Shown: one piece after another, positions 12,421 through 25,323 of the stretch
Layout of the letters: the number at the start of each line of letters is the position of its first letter
Numbering within the stretch: the first letter of the stretch is position 1
DNA from: Tomocerus qinae
Lineage: Eukaryota; Arthropoda; Collembola; Entomobryomorpha; Tomoceridae
Direction of reading: 5' to 3'
DNA: 64,000 nucleotides
Assembly: GCA_020055645.1 (NCBI GenBank)
Contig: CM034547.1
Coordinates: 70,218,884-70,282,883, forward strand
Translations under genes and position numbers: made by a program
Notes under the pieces: model-generated
Seen by the model: the letters and a program-made list of their open reading frames with translations, nothing else
What the model was told of the DNA's origin: nothing
Databases searched by the model: none

Positions 12421-15187
12421 CTGCAAAAAACAAGAAATATTATAATGACAAATGGTTAATTTTGAAAAATCTTTTTCAAAACTTCCAATTACATTCTATT
12501 TCCGTTTTTAAATGTTCTGAATAATAGATACAAAAGCAAAAATATTTATTTCAATTTGGTAATAGTAATTTTACACTTTCAGTTAGAGGCTGGACCTTTC
12601 TTGTGGTTGATGATTTTCAACAATAATAACAGCTAATGCAGACGGAATTAGATGGACTTCTTAACTCCTAGTCTGACGGCCACCTGGGCCACATAAAAAT
12701 GAGAAATGCGTAATTCAATCACTGTCAATCGAACACTACAAAACTAAAATAAAACTAAACTATTTTTTTACTACAAATGCAAATGACAAACAATACCACA
12801 CATAACACATGCAATCACACAAAATCCCACAAGCATAAACTAAACAACTTTTCGAATATGCCACGTAAACGAGGAGTCTGTCTATTATTCGCTCAATCTA
12901 GTCGTTATTGTACATTCATTTCAATGCATTAAACTGAAAATTCAAAATAAAATATTTTCTTTTATTCCCTACTCAAAATCAAAATTTTCAAATTGAATAT
13001 TTGATGAAAAATGATTTTCAAAAATTGGGTTTCATGTTCTTAAGAATCTTGGTAGATTCTGAAACTTAAAACCGAAGTACTGTACGTTTAGCCGATTTCT
13101 CTGGACAATATTCGCTAAAACATTAAGGTCCTACCCTCCCCCCCCCCCACACCTCCTAAATCGGATGCAGGTGAACTAGTGAACTGGCCTGAAACCACTA
13201 CATAATTTACTAGGTACTACTAGGTACATAAATTTACTACTAGGTAGAGGTGATTTGTTATAATGACAAAGGTGAACTGTTCTAATATCAGAGGTGATCT
13301 GTTCCAAAGAGAAAGCGATATAGTTTCGGGGCTTTGGTACTATTGGTACTGGCTAAGTTCAACTTGACATTGGGCATGCATAATGTATACAAGACCTGAA
13401 ATTAATTAAAATATGGAATACAATTGTCAAAAGTAGTACTAGAAGTATTAGAGCAGTGCACCTCTGCCATTGGAAGAGTCCGCCTTCGTCATTGGAACAA
13501 ATCACCTTTTCCTTTTTAGACCAGTTTCTCAGATCAGTTCACCATATACCCCTAAATCTGTAGAAAAGTGATATTATTCCCAGCTGTATGTACCTATTTA
13601 AGTACATTTGAAGGACTAAGAACTCTTAGATCACACAAAAAGGTAGTCATTCATGTAGATCTATGCAAAATCTCATTTGGATCTTTCAAATGGTTAATAT
13701 ACAATGGACTACATATTATACGAAGAGAAACCGTGTATATAACTAAACATAATCTGTGAACGTCTTAGGATCAAGGTTATCATGTCATTATAAATGTCAA
13801 CGTAATTAATGATTGTCGTAAAAGTTAGATCATTCAGTCTGTTTCACTACGTTACTGCTGTAATTGACTTACGGTAAATGACTCTTTCGAATATATACAG
13901 TGACAACAGTGATGCTGGTTCGTAATTCCCAGAGCTGGCCAATTAACATAGTATCTTCTGTTCTTCCTCATGTAGACGATTTATTTTCTTCAGGTTTCTA
14001 CAGAATTGTCTTACCAACTAGTACTATATTGGCCATTGTAGGACATAATATTATCACATAAATTGCATTTGTTTTTCAAATGCATTTCATTTCGCATTTC
14101 AGCAAAAAGCAAAAAGCAACGTCCATTGCATAGATAAACACATGCGACATAGGAAATTATTATTTTTATATAGATGATGATACATTACATACGTTCTTGC
14201 GCGTCGTAACACAAAGATCCATGGCATAGAACATAGACACACATATACCTGTACCTACATACATGCGACATAGGTATAGGTACAAGTTACAATCAGCTTT
14301 ATTAATTGTGAGATTTTTTTTAAATTTTGGGATTGAAAGTTATGACTTACCATTTAACCCACTTACGATGCAATAACCATACAATTATATGGGCATATTA
14401 GCCCTGCATGATTGTTTTGCGTAAGATAACATTAGTCTCCAGTACATGATTATCAATACGTATGTATTAATAAGTCTTCTGCAAATATTTTACTAAGTTT
14501 AGCTTAAGCGTGATATAAAGTTGATCTCAGAAGGAGCCACACCTTATGATTATACATTTACATTTCATCTCTTTCAGTTTCGCTACATTATTATAAGTAC
14601 GTCTACCTTATATTATGCCGACGTATAGACGTAGTTCCCCTTATGTATTGGCTGTATTGTATTGTGGTATTTATCCATCTTAATGTCTATTCTATAATGT
14701 ATAATGCATAGTAAATTCCAACAATAAAATATTAGCCTTTAGTTTAGGCGTTGTTGTGTTTGGTTTAGGAGGACCTACCTATTTTGCGTCAATTAAGGTA
14801 CGCAAAAAATTAAAAATAGCTCAGAGGCATGGCTGGATATGCTCAAAAGAAGTTTGCATTGAAAAACTTGCCAAATCCTTTTGATTTTTGTATTTTTGTG
14901 GTGTTCTAATAAATGAAAATCCTTTTGTGTCTGTACACTGCTCTGTTCATGCATTTACATCTTTTGCAAATGTATATACTCACTCACACACATTTTTGCA
15001 AGACTTAAGATAATCCTGTGGAGTTGCGCGTGCTAGTCTGCGATTTTAGTGCCCCAATGAAATAAGAAGTTTGGTATATTATTCTATCTACATGATTGTT
15101 GAGTGTTTAATAGCTTTATTATGGCGCTTCAACTGCATACTTTACCCTGCAATCTGTAAAAATATACACATTTTTGATGTTTGTACA
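12421..15187. other. intergenic, upstream of CEP89
   Basis: No recognisable coding sequence. The stretch should hold the CEP89 promoter and any 5' noncoding exon. It contains a run of C at about 13138-13148 and the inverted pair of 22-bp arrays at 13160-13550. The rest is A+T-rich with nothing I can assign. Confidence 0.5.
13160..13550. repeat. foldback element built of 22-bp tandem units in opposite orientation
   Basis: Three head-to-tail 22-bp units start at 13248, 13270 and 13292, each of the form AGGTGATCTGTTCYAATGNC. Three units of the same sequence lie in reverse complement at about 13440-13505. Outside them, a further imperfect match pairs 13169-13195 with about 13515-13545. The result is a hairpin of roughly 390 bp with a unique centre. 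It encodes nothing. A nonautonomous foldback transposon is the likeliest origin. Confidence 0.55.
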
Positions 15188-15242
15188 ATGCACTTTGGTG
15201 CATGTTTGTTGTCCTTGGCTGTAGTCTCTGTTGGGGTTACTG
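15188..15242 (+). CDS. possible signal-peptide exon of an unassigned gene
   Basis: ATG at 15188 opens an 18-residue peptide, MHFGACLLSLAVVSVGVT, with a typical hydrophobic signal core. It ends at a consensus donor, ACTG|GTAAGT, at 15242/15243 (phase 1). The next C-type lectin exon begins with its own ATG and its own signal peptide at 15821, so this is not simply its first exon. It could be an alternative first exon spliced to a phase-1 acceptor such as that at 17787, or the start of another secreted protein. Without a clear partner exon this is tentative. Confidence 0.25.
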
Positions 15243-15820
15243 GTAAGTCAATCTTTCAGTTGTTACAGTCGTTAGTATATATATTATGGGGATCTCAATC
15301 TCTTGGATCAATCGAATCGTCTTAATCGTCTATAGATCTTACCAGTTACCACACTATATTATTTCATGCTGTGGTTACATATTGTATTGACGCGGTTAAG
15401 AAATTGGTGGGATTGCAAACTGGACGTACGAATATTTTCTAAGTTTTGGAAAAATCTCTGTGCATCGGCAAAAAACTTAGAACAGTGCATCTCGATCCCA
15501 GCAAATACACTCTATGAGAATTGTATTTGCTACTTATTTTCCCAAAATATTACTGTTTTGCAAAACTTGGTCATTTTATCTGAAATTTCAAGAAGAAACA
15601 ATTTAATATTCACCGAGAAGGCTTCTTCTTTCTTAAACGCGGCAACAAATTGATTCTCAGTATTTCTCGAGTTTTAAAAAAGGGTCAAGTATAGGTTTTC
15701 TTTACGCAGATATAGTATACGCAGAAAAGTGAATGGCCTGAACAAACTAATGTTCTGTGTGGGAAATTGTGATATTCTTTTTACAATGTGTTTGCTATAA
15801 TTAGTGCCAACTTTTTCATA

Positions 15821-18010
15821 ATGTTTTCATCTCATAAAAGATATTTGCACTTGTTTTTATGTGTTACTGTAATTGTGGGGGTCGTAATGGGTCGGATCCG
15901 CTTATCTTCAGACACACCTCGCTCTCCACCGAATCTGTTCAACAGGATTGGTAGGATCAACAGTGATGGCTCATCGCCGTCAGTGACAGTGAGAAGTCGT
16001 AGCGTTCCATTAGCCAAATTCTCTTTTATTGGGGCTGTGGAAGGGAAATCCTTCTATACGAATCCAAACAAACTGGTACGTATTTCCATTAAATATGGAT
16101 GTGTTGCTCGCTTTTCATTCTACTATCCTTAATTGCTTGTAATTTGCCTTCTGTGCTCTGTGACCAATTAGTATCAACTACCAATTCTCTTTCAATTCTG
16201 TGTGGGATGTCACTTGACAGTGTTGTTGTAATGCAACATTGTAATTTACTTTAGTTGTCCAAATACTAACACTTATTGTATGGCTGTATTTGTTTACCTT
16301 TGGGAGTGAGAATGGGAATTGATTGAAATTGTTAAATTCAGGGAGGCTTAATTTCATTTGTTTCCCCTAAAATGCAATATAAATCAGGCCACAACCAAAC
16401 TATTTATTACACTCGAATCCAATAATAGGGTCTTCAATGGGCTGAAGCCCTCGACTTCTGTCACGACCTCGGCCTACATGCCGCTTCCATAGAGTCCGCA
16501 GCCCAGCACGTACTTGTCAGAAATTATTTGGGAAAATTACCTCGTAAGTGCCATTTTCCTATCAGCCCAAAAATCACTCTATGAGGTATTTTGTTGCAAA
16601 TGGGAACTTCTCCTTTGAATACGTAAATATAATGTGAACCAGCAATAATTTCGTTATGTCTGCCTATAGCTACTGTAAAACACAACTACATGCTCTAGGT
16701 GGGCACCTCTCTGCCGCATTGTTCGTTGTCATTTCTATGTATAGTATATCGGAAAACTTTTCTATGAACCAATAATTTACTTCGTTGATTTAGCTTTTGT
16801 AATATGTACCTATATTTATACATTACCATCTATATGAAACTAAACTCGTATGAAAACATACCAGGTCGTATTAAATCCTGTTTTCATATCATATCAACCT
16901 TAAAAACTGACAGAAGTTCCATTAAATAATTTTTATTATACAATTCAATTTGCAAAATCATAATTAAACCTTATATTTCAAATGGATGTAAAAAAGTAGC
17001 GGAATTGGATGGACTAAAAACTCACGCTTTACGAGTTGCATAATTTTGTCGTACTTGACACCGAGCGATTTGTCCCGGCGAAAAACCATTCGAATATCAT
17101 CTATCTCGTGACGTTCTACGACATAGAAACCTAAAGTTACATCGATTTTGATGGAGTAGTGACTGAATTCAGTTTAGCTATTTGACATGACTTTTAACCC
17201 GTGGATTACGTTAAAAAGTTTACACGCTTTATATATTTCCTTGTGTTATCGTGCTATCATATCGAACAGACAGACAAATTGTACATTCCCATAAAGTAGT
17301 TCCGCACATTGAATGCAAATAGAAATTGGTTTCATTTAAGCACATTTAAAGAAATATGACTACCTGAAATACAGTAGAGTAATGGTTCTAATACGTCCTA
17401 GTGTGGGTTTATACAAACTGTATCATTACAAAACTATCCATGGGTATAAAGAATCCATATTGTGTTCGGTACGTTGTAATGAATATTGCTACTTATAAAA
17501 GAAGAATTTATTGGAGAATTGGAGGACAATGTAATATCGATAATTGTAGCATAACATTTGCCACGATGTAATATTGTGCCACTAGTGTGCTAGTAAAGCT
17601 AGATATTTCCCATTTCTAACATCAAAGGACATTGTCATTGTTCTGGGCAGAACGGAATTATGTTTATGGCAATTTATATCCATAGCTGTCCTGTGCACTT
17701 ACCTGTATAATATATTATTACTTATGTGCTTAGATTAGCTAGCTTGATTCCGTGCTTATTAACCTGTCTGTTTGTTTGTATCACAGATCGATTTTTCTGG
17801 TTAGCTGGCACGGATTTATTTAGTGAAGGAAATTGGCATTGGTTGAGCACAGGGAAAACTTTTAATTACTCCAAATGGACTCCAGGATATCCTTCTAGAA
17901 ACCGGAAGCTCAACTGTCTGTACCTCAGCTACGGAAACAATGGATGGGTTGATGTCAGTTGTAGCGACGCCAAGCTCATCATCAGGCCTTTATGCGAAAA
18001 ACTGCTGTAG
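15821..18010 (+). CDS. secreted C-type lectin-like domain protein, noncanonical ligand site
   Basis: Three exons join in frame: 15821-16075 (donor GTACGT), 16429-16543 (donor GTAAGT) and 17787-18010, ending in TAG. The product has 197 residues. Residues 1-24 form a signal peptide ending in VVMG. A Ser/Pro-rich linker follows, then one C-type lectin fold at about 68-197. Conserved marks include WAEALDFC (89-96), the ASIES helix, FWLAG (127-131), W154 and four cysteines (96, 167, 182, 193) placed for the two invariant disulfides. The long-form N-terminal cysteine pair is absent. The EPN/QPD sugar-specificity triplet is replaced by YPS (158-160), and WND reads WVD (177-179), so calcium-dependent sugar binding is probably lost. 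An extracellular recognition or adhesion role is inferred only from the fold. The start was chosen at the first ATG giving a signal peptide; upstream in-frame codons have no ATG. Confidence 0.85.
17026..17162 (-). CDS. candidate antisense exon within the lectin gene's second intron
   Basis: On the minus strand an AG at the revcomp of 17163-17165 opens a frame that stays clear to a GTGAGT donor after 17026. The peptide reads FYVVERHEIDDIRMVFRRDK onward and is strongly charged, unlike the surrounding A+T-rich intron, and the segment is richer in G+C. I do not recognise the family and found no partner exons on the minus strand nearby. It may be a single exon of an interleaved gene, or a fragment of a mobile element. 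The plus strand also has a shorter open frame here. Confidence 0.3.
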
Positions 18011-21000
18011 GAAAAGCTGCTTCAATTATACATCTGCAGAAATACCTACAATATTTCAATGTTATTGCCTTATTCCCTTGACTTTGCTTACTTTTAATGT
18101 TCTTACTAAGCAAACAAATATTTAGCTAAGCTAGCAAAAGTTTATGTATCAAAAAGTTATGATGTTCATGAAGTACTAACACTAAGACACTTCTGTCGAG
18201 AAATAAGACCTCCATGCTGATATTAATGCTCATACTTTGAAAGTAATTTGCTGGCACATTCTACTTATGTAATAGTATAATGTAGGTAAGTAAATATGCA
18301 TGGATATTATGAGTAGCGACAAAGGTTTGGTTAGCAGACATTTCCTTCCGCAGACTGTACTGTAGCCTAATTGCCTGGACCTCAAAACAATGTTTATTAT
18401 TTTGCAAAGTTATTACTTTTTGGGATGAATATACTAATAGTAGATATATACCACTTAAAATAGTACGTATACTACGCCCTAACATACTAAAATGTACTTG
18501 ACATGCAAACCGGAATTTTCATCGCCAACTTTTACACTCACGCACTTTCAGTAAACAAGTTTTCCTTCATTTGTTTTGTGACTATTGTGTATAAAAATAC
18601 ACGGACATTTAAATCCCTTTAGAATTGAATTCTCTGCTTTAATTGTAAACTTGATCCCATATAATAGTCCACAATACACGTGATTTTATTTCATTCCATA
18701 ATCTGCTTGGATATCAGTATGTATGAATACTATCAACTATCTATAAATGTGTTCAGAGAGCGTTAGCCGCTGCTAATTATTTGCCCATAGAGGACTTTAT
18801 TGTGTTATAATTTATAACATGCTTTGTATATGCGCTTGCGCATTGCAACATTAAGTTGTCAATGGCATGAAACATCTTTACTATTATTATTAGATAAACA
18901 CAAACTGGGACATGCGCATGGAATTCTGTCGGTATCCATGTCGGTGTGTTTGTCCGTATTCCGTATCTTTTTGTAATAACTATAAACTACCAGTACTGTT
19001 TTTTAACTTCAAAAAGCTTATACATCAACAAGTGGTCTACTAACTAAATTACTAAACAGTTATCGGTCTATCAATGAGGCCAATGCGCAGTCGTTAAAAA
19101 TTAACTAATTTTTCACCTGTAGCACATTGTGCTAGGTTTGCAGCTAGTACATACATAAATGCGAATGAGACACTTGTGATTTATAGAATAGTTTGGTCCT
19201 ATGGCTGTATGCATATATGGTATTAAATTACAGTTCTCCAAATGTATCAATTAACAGAATGTAAGATTTGCTAATAACCATAAATACTATTAGTACCAAC
19301 CAATTACAGATATCAATGCAATTCTATTGCCAACCACTATTAGGTACACTAATATTCTACATATACATACATATTTAACATAATAATTATATTACGTCAA
19401 ATAATAAATGCATTTATGGTTTAACATTTCGCCATTTAACAGTACATCAGTTATGACTATGCGCCCGCATGCATTGATAACTATTATTTATGTATTAGTA
19501 CATGCAGATTATCGACAATAAGTAATGTTATTGTTATCTGATAGCAAGGAAATACTCCTTTGTGTTGTTATTATAGACATAGCCAGATTCAAGAATGCGA
19601 GGATCATTTATAATTATAAGTCTTTCTTAGGTATAGTTTTTTGTCTATTTGCCGTCCGTTTGTTTAGAAATGCTTCACTTGAGCTCACCTTGACGTGGCC
19701 GTTCACTTGTGTTTGCGTAGGTACTTCTGTTTTTGTTCTGTTCATTCACGCATTCACTTCCCCAATTCCTATGCCTGAGTGCTTCATCTCTTCTCTCACC
19801 TGTACTACGTACAAACACATGTACTCAGTGTTAAGCTGCTTATTGTACTGATTCCACGGATCTCATAGTCCCCTTATACCTATTCAATGACAATATGACA
19901 CACGCTACCATATTATTATTATATGAACCACCGACTTGCGGATTGAGATGTTGTGACTGTTGTGAGTGAGTGTAAAATTCTAGCATTAATCTAGTGGTAT
20001 GACTGGAATTTATTCGGTTAGGGTCCAATAGTGATCAATCTATAATTACTGTGCAGAAGTATTTGAACTATTATTTTTGCACTGTTTGATTTACTGCCAT
20101 TCTTCCTATGGGATGGTAGTGGCAACTGGATGTATCTATACCATACAAGGAGGGGATTTTTATTTGAGCTGAAAAGCAACGCTCTAGCGATTATAAGTAT
20201 CGAAATGATAATGTATTCCCACTATAGTGATTTTTAGCTTATGGATATTTGGCTTGGTAGCCATATATACTTGTAGAGAAGGTGGGACAGGTCTACTTAA
20301 AGATAAATAGTTAGATGTCAAATTAGGAAGGAATGAAATGAGCAGAGTTCCTTTTATTTGTTAGCTCTGATTATTTGTTTATGCAAAAGTGGGTTATGTT
20401 ATTGTTACACGTACCCAATTTCCTCTTTAGCATGGAGCTGGACTGCGGCTGTTCCAGGGGTAATTTCCCCACCCAGAACATCATTAATGCACAGCTCACT
20501 TTACACAAATAGTACATAGTAGGTCAATATATATTCAGCATAGGCATTTGAGTGCATACCGCACTCGTGTATGTACATAAACACGGAAATGTAGTTCTAT
20601 TCAGGATATTTAAGATGTTGTTTGCAATCGATACACCTATGGAAACTCCATTGGTTCATGCAGTCCATCATTCTGGACTCCTGACTGAACTAGACTGGAC
20701 TAGGGCCAGCTGGACGGCACATTATTAGTGCCCATCACCATACATCAGCTATCTACTAATATGATGGACTCTTTCTCCTACGATCGTTAGTCAAGTTATT
20801 CTACCCTTTTTCTGTTCCTTATTTGAAAGCAGAAAGAGTTGACTTACTTAGTCAGACTGTGTGACTGAAACGTGACAGACCAGTCAAATAGTACAACTCA
20901 CTGCTATAGCCAACTAAGAAATACTAAGCAGTCAGAAAATTCAAATGAAAAGAAATGCCTACACCAGAATTATATAGTATGCATCTACAATGATACGAAG

Positions 21001-22660
21001 AATTTCTACGTATATCAATGAAAGGCATGTACAAAGCACACTCTGATAGCCGATTGTGCAATCCTTCCTTCTACACCAAGTAGGATAAGAAAACCCCTGG
21101 AATTCAGGGTTTCTTTTCTCCCGTGCTCATACAAATCAGCATACTTGCAGACAGTTACTATAAATTCAACTTTGAAACACATTTTTCATTTTAAAAGTCT
21201 TAAAAACTAAAGGAACTTATATCGGTATATATTACTGTGATACGAGTAATTGAATATGGTAATTTAAAGTGTTTTACTGCCCTTTTAGCCAATGTTTTGA
21301 ATTTTATTTCTCCCATTTTTCACTAGAGGTTCAGATTTCAGACCGCTTGTCCAAGACACCGACCGTATATTTCTTATTTATATAGGAGGACTGGTACACA
21401 AATAAGTTAACAAATAAAGAGGATATCAGCAGTTATAGCCTACCTATATAAGAGTATGTGGTATACGTGCATGAGTACGCAGTAAGCCAAGAACCACCCA
21501 CAACCCGCCCCAATTCGGGTCTCTATCAGTCAAGTGAATAAGAAAGGAGCCTAAAAGAGCAGCAGACACCTGAGAAAACCGATTGACGGAATGCCGGTCC
21601 AAGTCCTACGTACTTATAATAATATAGTTTGTATCTTCTTTTGCTGCATATCATAATAGTACCTGAGACTTACTCTAGTTTTGTTAGCGCGAGACTAGGT
21701 TTTTGGATTACTAAAGCGGAACTGACACTTGCTCTCTCTCTCCACGTATCCATCCGTAGCTTCGTGGGGTAGAGTAGGTGAATTCAACTGTTTAATAGAA
21801 ATTTGCAACTCTTATAGCCCGTGCTAACAATACATCCAGTTTATTGATCAAATAGTATATCGTCTTGTGTGAGCGAGTGAATGTATCTGTCCTGCCTGTG
21901 TGTATTGCAATTTCTGTTGTTGCTTCGGCTGATATGCACATTCCGTCCTCAGACTTGGACTCTGTCACTTCAGTTCCTCTCCCAATGTCCATCACACACC
22001 AACCACACACTCCCCTCATTTATTCACACAGTGGCAGTCACTGAGACAGAGAGCATCCCTGCTTTCTCCAGAATCTCACACACGTTTCCCTCGTCTCATC
22101 TCCACCAAGTCATATTGTGAATGTAAGCATCGGACTGTTTACCTTCGACTCAGGCTCGTCTGACTCAGACGCAAACACGACATAATTTTGCTGGAATTTT
22201 TGTCATTTTCATAATATTATTACTTATTATACACACTATACAATTATTATTATTAGCCTATTATTTTGTTGACCTGTTGTGTTCAGTACTCACAAACTGA
22301 ATTTAGCGGTAAATCCCATTCTTGTGAATACATCTTCGTGATATAACAAATCAGACAGTCGTATAGGAAGATCATATCTTATCGAAGTACGTCTGAAGAT
22401 ACATCTGCAATTATTTAGCTGGTACAATTATGTACACAATCTGTACTACCTACAGATATGGTTATTGAATGACTGTGTGTTATTGGCTAAGCTTCACAGA
22501 GTATTGCGAACGAGTTAGTTCCAAGAATTTGTATAGTAGTCAATATATAAATCGTATATACGTCCAATGCACAGTGGATGTATTCTATTGACAATGAATC
22601 GAGTTAATTCATTTCTAAACAAATGTAAACTGTAAAAATATCTTGCTCTACAAAATTGAT
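18011..22660. other. intergenic between lectin and coiled-coil gene
   Basis: No gene I can name. A pocket at about 20415-20500 is coding-like on both strands: on the plus strand a good acceptor (TTTCCTCTTTAG) precedes an ATG frame ending at TAG, and on the minus strand a frame ends at a GTACGT donor. I cannot choose between them. The CT-rich segment at about 21730-22190 probably belongs to the upstream region of the gene starting at 22661. Confidence 0.4.
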
Positions 22661-24406
22661 ATGGGTGATATTAGCGGTAATGATAAATCAATGATGGTGC
22701 ATAAAAAGTCGGGACCTACTTCTGGAGTTGCTTTCAGACAATTTCAACCGCAGCGAGACCAAAACCATCAGGGAATGCTTCTTTGGCAGAGTCGCTTGCA
22801 GGAAAAATTACTCAAAGAGGTAAAGTGAAACATTTCACAATTACTAAACACTATCCGTATCAAGTAACTTATTTGCTATACCCGACCTACTGCCACTTTA
22901 GAATTGCCTCTGAAATTGCATGCATAAATAAAATGCTCACCCTGGAGTGAATGCAAAAGTAGAAGCATTAAAATTGAGCGTATTTGTTGGGTATGGATGT
23001 TGCACGTAGTGGCCCGTCGTATTTATGTGATCTGAGCTAACATTATTTATCTGAACATGCAATTGTAGCAAAAGGAGAAAAAGCAATTAGCATTAGAGCA
23101 ACAGCAGTTCAGAAATGAAAGAGGGGACCAACATGCAGAGCAATTTGAGGAGAACCATGGCCAACTTTCACCGTCAGAATCCAAACCGACGGTGCATTTC
23201 CCAAAAATATCTTCCTCCGTTTCCTTCAATGTAAGTGACTTTTTAATTCAAATAGGCGTTTCTAATCTGACAAACAGAAAAGACTTGCTGACGGGTTGTT
23301 TAGAATTTGGGGACAATATCTCGAGGTGAGACAGGAGGACAAGAGACTCATCAGTACCCTGTGCTTCATAATAACTCAGCAACATCTATGACAATGCTCC
23401 CGACTCCGGCTGGACCAATTCCTAATCAATATTTTCCAGGTGGCTGTGGTGCACCTCGACGATCCCCTTCTGGGAAATTATTAACGAATCTACAAGGACA
23501 TATCGATATTAGATATCATCAAAAGGATACTCGGGGATTTGATCAAAGCATTCGCTACCAAGTGGACAAGGACAGAATACTCAAGTACAGACAAGAGCTA
23601 GACAAACAAGTCGAAGAAAAGAGACGAAAAGAAAGCGAACAGGTACGTTCTTTATATTTATTTGGGACGTTGCATTTCCAAGAGTTCTAAGCCAACAGGA
23701 TAATCCATAGTTGATGGAAAATTCTCAGAGTCAATTTTTTTCTATAGTCTCCGTCTTTGTACTACCACCGCCGACAAAAACTTCCCTCGAAAATAACGAG
23801 TATCAAGTCCGAAGAGAGTGATGACGGAGTTGAGTTGGCCCCGTTGCTCAGAACTAAAGTTTACTCGAAAAGTTTACCGAAATTGGACAATCATTACCTC
23901 AGCTCGACGGATGTCACAAGTACATTTAATTTGTAAGACAACTTTTTTTGTTATACATTTGGCGTATGTTTGCATAACTGCAAGACTATTTATATGTAGT
24001 AGTATATAGTTAAACTTCTCCATTAAATTCTCAAGTCTCTGGTCAGTAAATTGCATCCAAATAAATACTGTCTAGTTCACCGAGGAGAGTGCAGTTTTAT
24101 TACACACCGCAACCGGAAACCTCAAGATCTTCCGAAGGAGGAAGTGGCGATTCTTCCGCAACGCGCCGAGTACCTTCACTCGAGAATCCTTATGCGTCCA
24201 TACTGAGACAACAAACTAACCTGAAGGTGAAACAACTAGAAAATGAAAAAACTTTTGAGACTGTGGCTAGTGAGCAGCACTTTAATACATGGGATTCCTT
24301 TTGGGGACGACCCGGACATGGAGCTCCCATCAACTACTACTCCGAAGAGCAGCACAAAAAAGGAGATTTATGGAAATTACTCCATGCATCTAATAAAAAG
24401 AAATAA
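22661..24406 (+). CDS. coiled-coil protein with two GxGAP motifs, possible CSPP1 family
   Basis: Five exons join in frame: 22661-22819, 23069-23230, 23304-23642, 23748-23932 and 24076-24406 (TAA), giving 391 residues. ATG 22661 is the first in-frame ATG. Charged helices occur at about 45-70 (QEKLLKEQKEKKQLALEQQQ) and 195-220 (KYRQELDKQVEEKRRKESEQ), both coiled-coil in type. Two related motifs stand out: PGGCGAP followed by GKLLTNL (about 152-170) and WGRPGHGAP followed by GDLWKLL (358-384). GRPGxGAP motifs plus short coiled coils resemble, in my memory, CSPP1, a centrosome and ciliary-tip microtubule protein that is much longer in vertebrates. No signal peptide or membrane segment is seen. 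The gene model is solid; the family name is a suggestion. HAX1 lies about 0.9 kb downstream in convergent orientation. Confidence 0.75.
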
Positions 24407-25323
24407 TAGAAAGTAATAGAAACACATTTAGTGCAGTATGAGGCTATGATAGGACGTGGTTGGGGGATTTGCACAACCATGAAGGAAATTGGGTGCTATT
24501 TGATTGACAATGTATACTCCATAAATACTATATTAAATCAAATATAATAGAAATAGCCACTTTACAATCAAATATATTATAATCGATTCCATTTCCATGT
24601 ACTTTAAGAATACTCTTTTTCTGTACATATTGGACAGTATTTACCTTTTATTAGTACTACTTTCTACGTGTGCCTATTTACCTCTGGGAGCGTAGAAATC
24701 TTATGATTAGAAGTTTTCACTTACTGTGCATACTTTTTTATATGAAAAGTTTTGTCTTAGGTATTATTATTATTTTACTGAAATTGAATGCTTGTTAACT
24801 CATCCAGCAAATATTGTTATCCAGGATTAAAACAGGATGAAAATTATTACGCATTTAGAATAGGCAACTGGACCCGGAAATTGGAAGTAAATTCTCAAAA
24901 AGAACTACTAAATTCATTTCTAATGATAGAAGAAACATTGAAGCAAGAATTACATATAAACCTTCCTCTGAATAAAGGAATTGCCATTGTAATTTTTTAC
25001 CTCCTCAAACTAATTTTGATTAAATTGCTAAGTTTTGATCTCATTAACTGTTGGTAAAATAATGTAATAACGTAGTGCAGTCAGACTATTGACTATTGGT
25101 ACACCTAAGTCTCAATTACCTTCTAAACGTGTCTGATTAGGAGATACGTTTAAGCATACTTACACACAACAACAAAATACTTTTATTTATAAGTGATTAA
25201 AATATTAATTTTGATTTATTGCTTTACCAAGATAAACGAGCATAGCAGATAAATGTATTTTAAAGTTTTAAAGATGCTAAGAAATACATTACGATGTATG
25301 CCACAAAGGGAAAGGATGGCGTT
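24407..25323. other. short intergenic between two convergent genes
   Basis: This stretch holds the 3' ends of two converging transcripts. A plus-strand frame at 24788-25057 is open for 89 codons and reads as a charged peptide, but its composition is what A+T-rich DNA gives by chance and no splice partners are clear. A candidate poly(A) signal for HAX1 lies at 25182-25187. Confidence 0.4.
25182..25187 (-). promoter_or_regulatory. candidate poly(A) signal for HAX1
   Basis: The minus strand reads AATAAA about 137 bases after the HAX1 stop codon, a fitting distance for its 3' end. Confidence 0.4.

Noticed and set aside
24788-25057. 89-codon plus-strand frame between two genes
   Set aside because: Its Lys/Asn/Leu/Ile-rich make-up is what A+T-rich DNA gives by chance, and no splice partners or family marks are visible.
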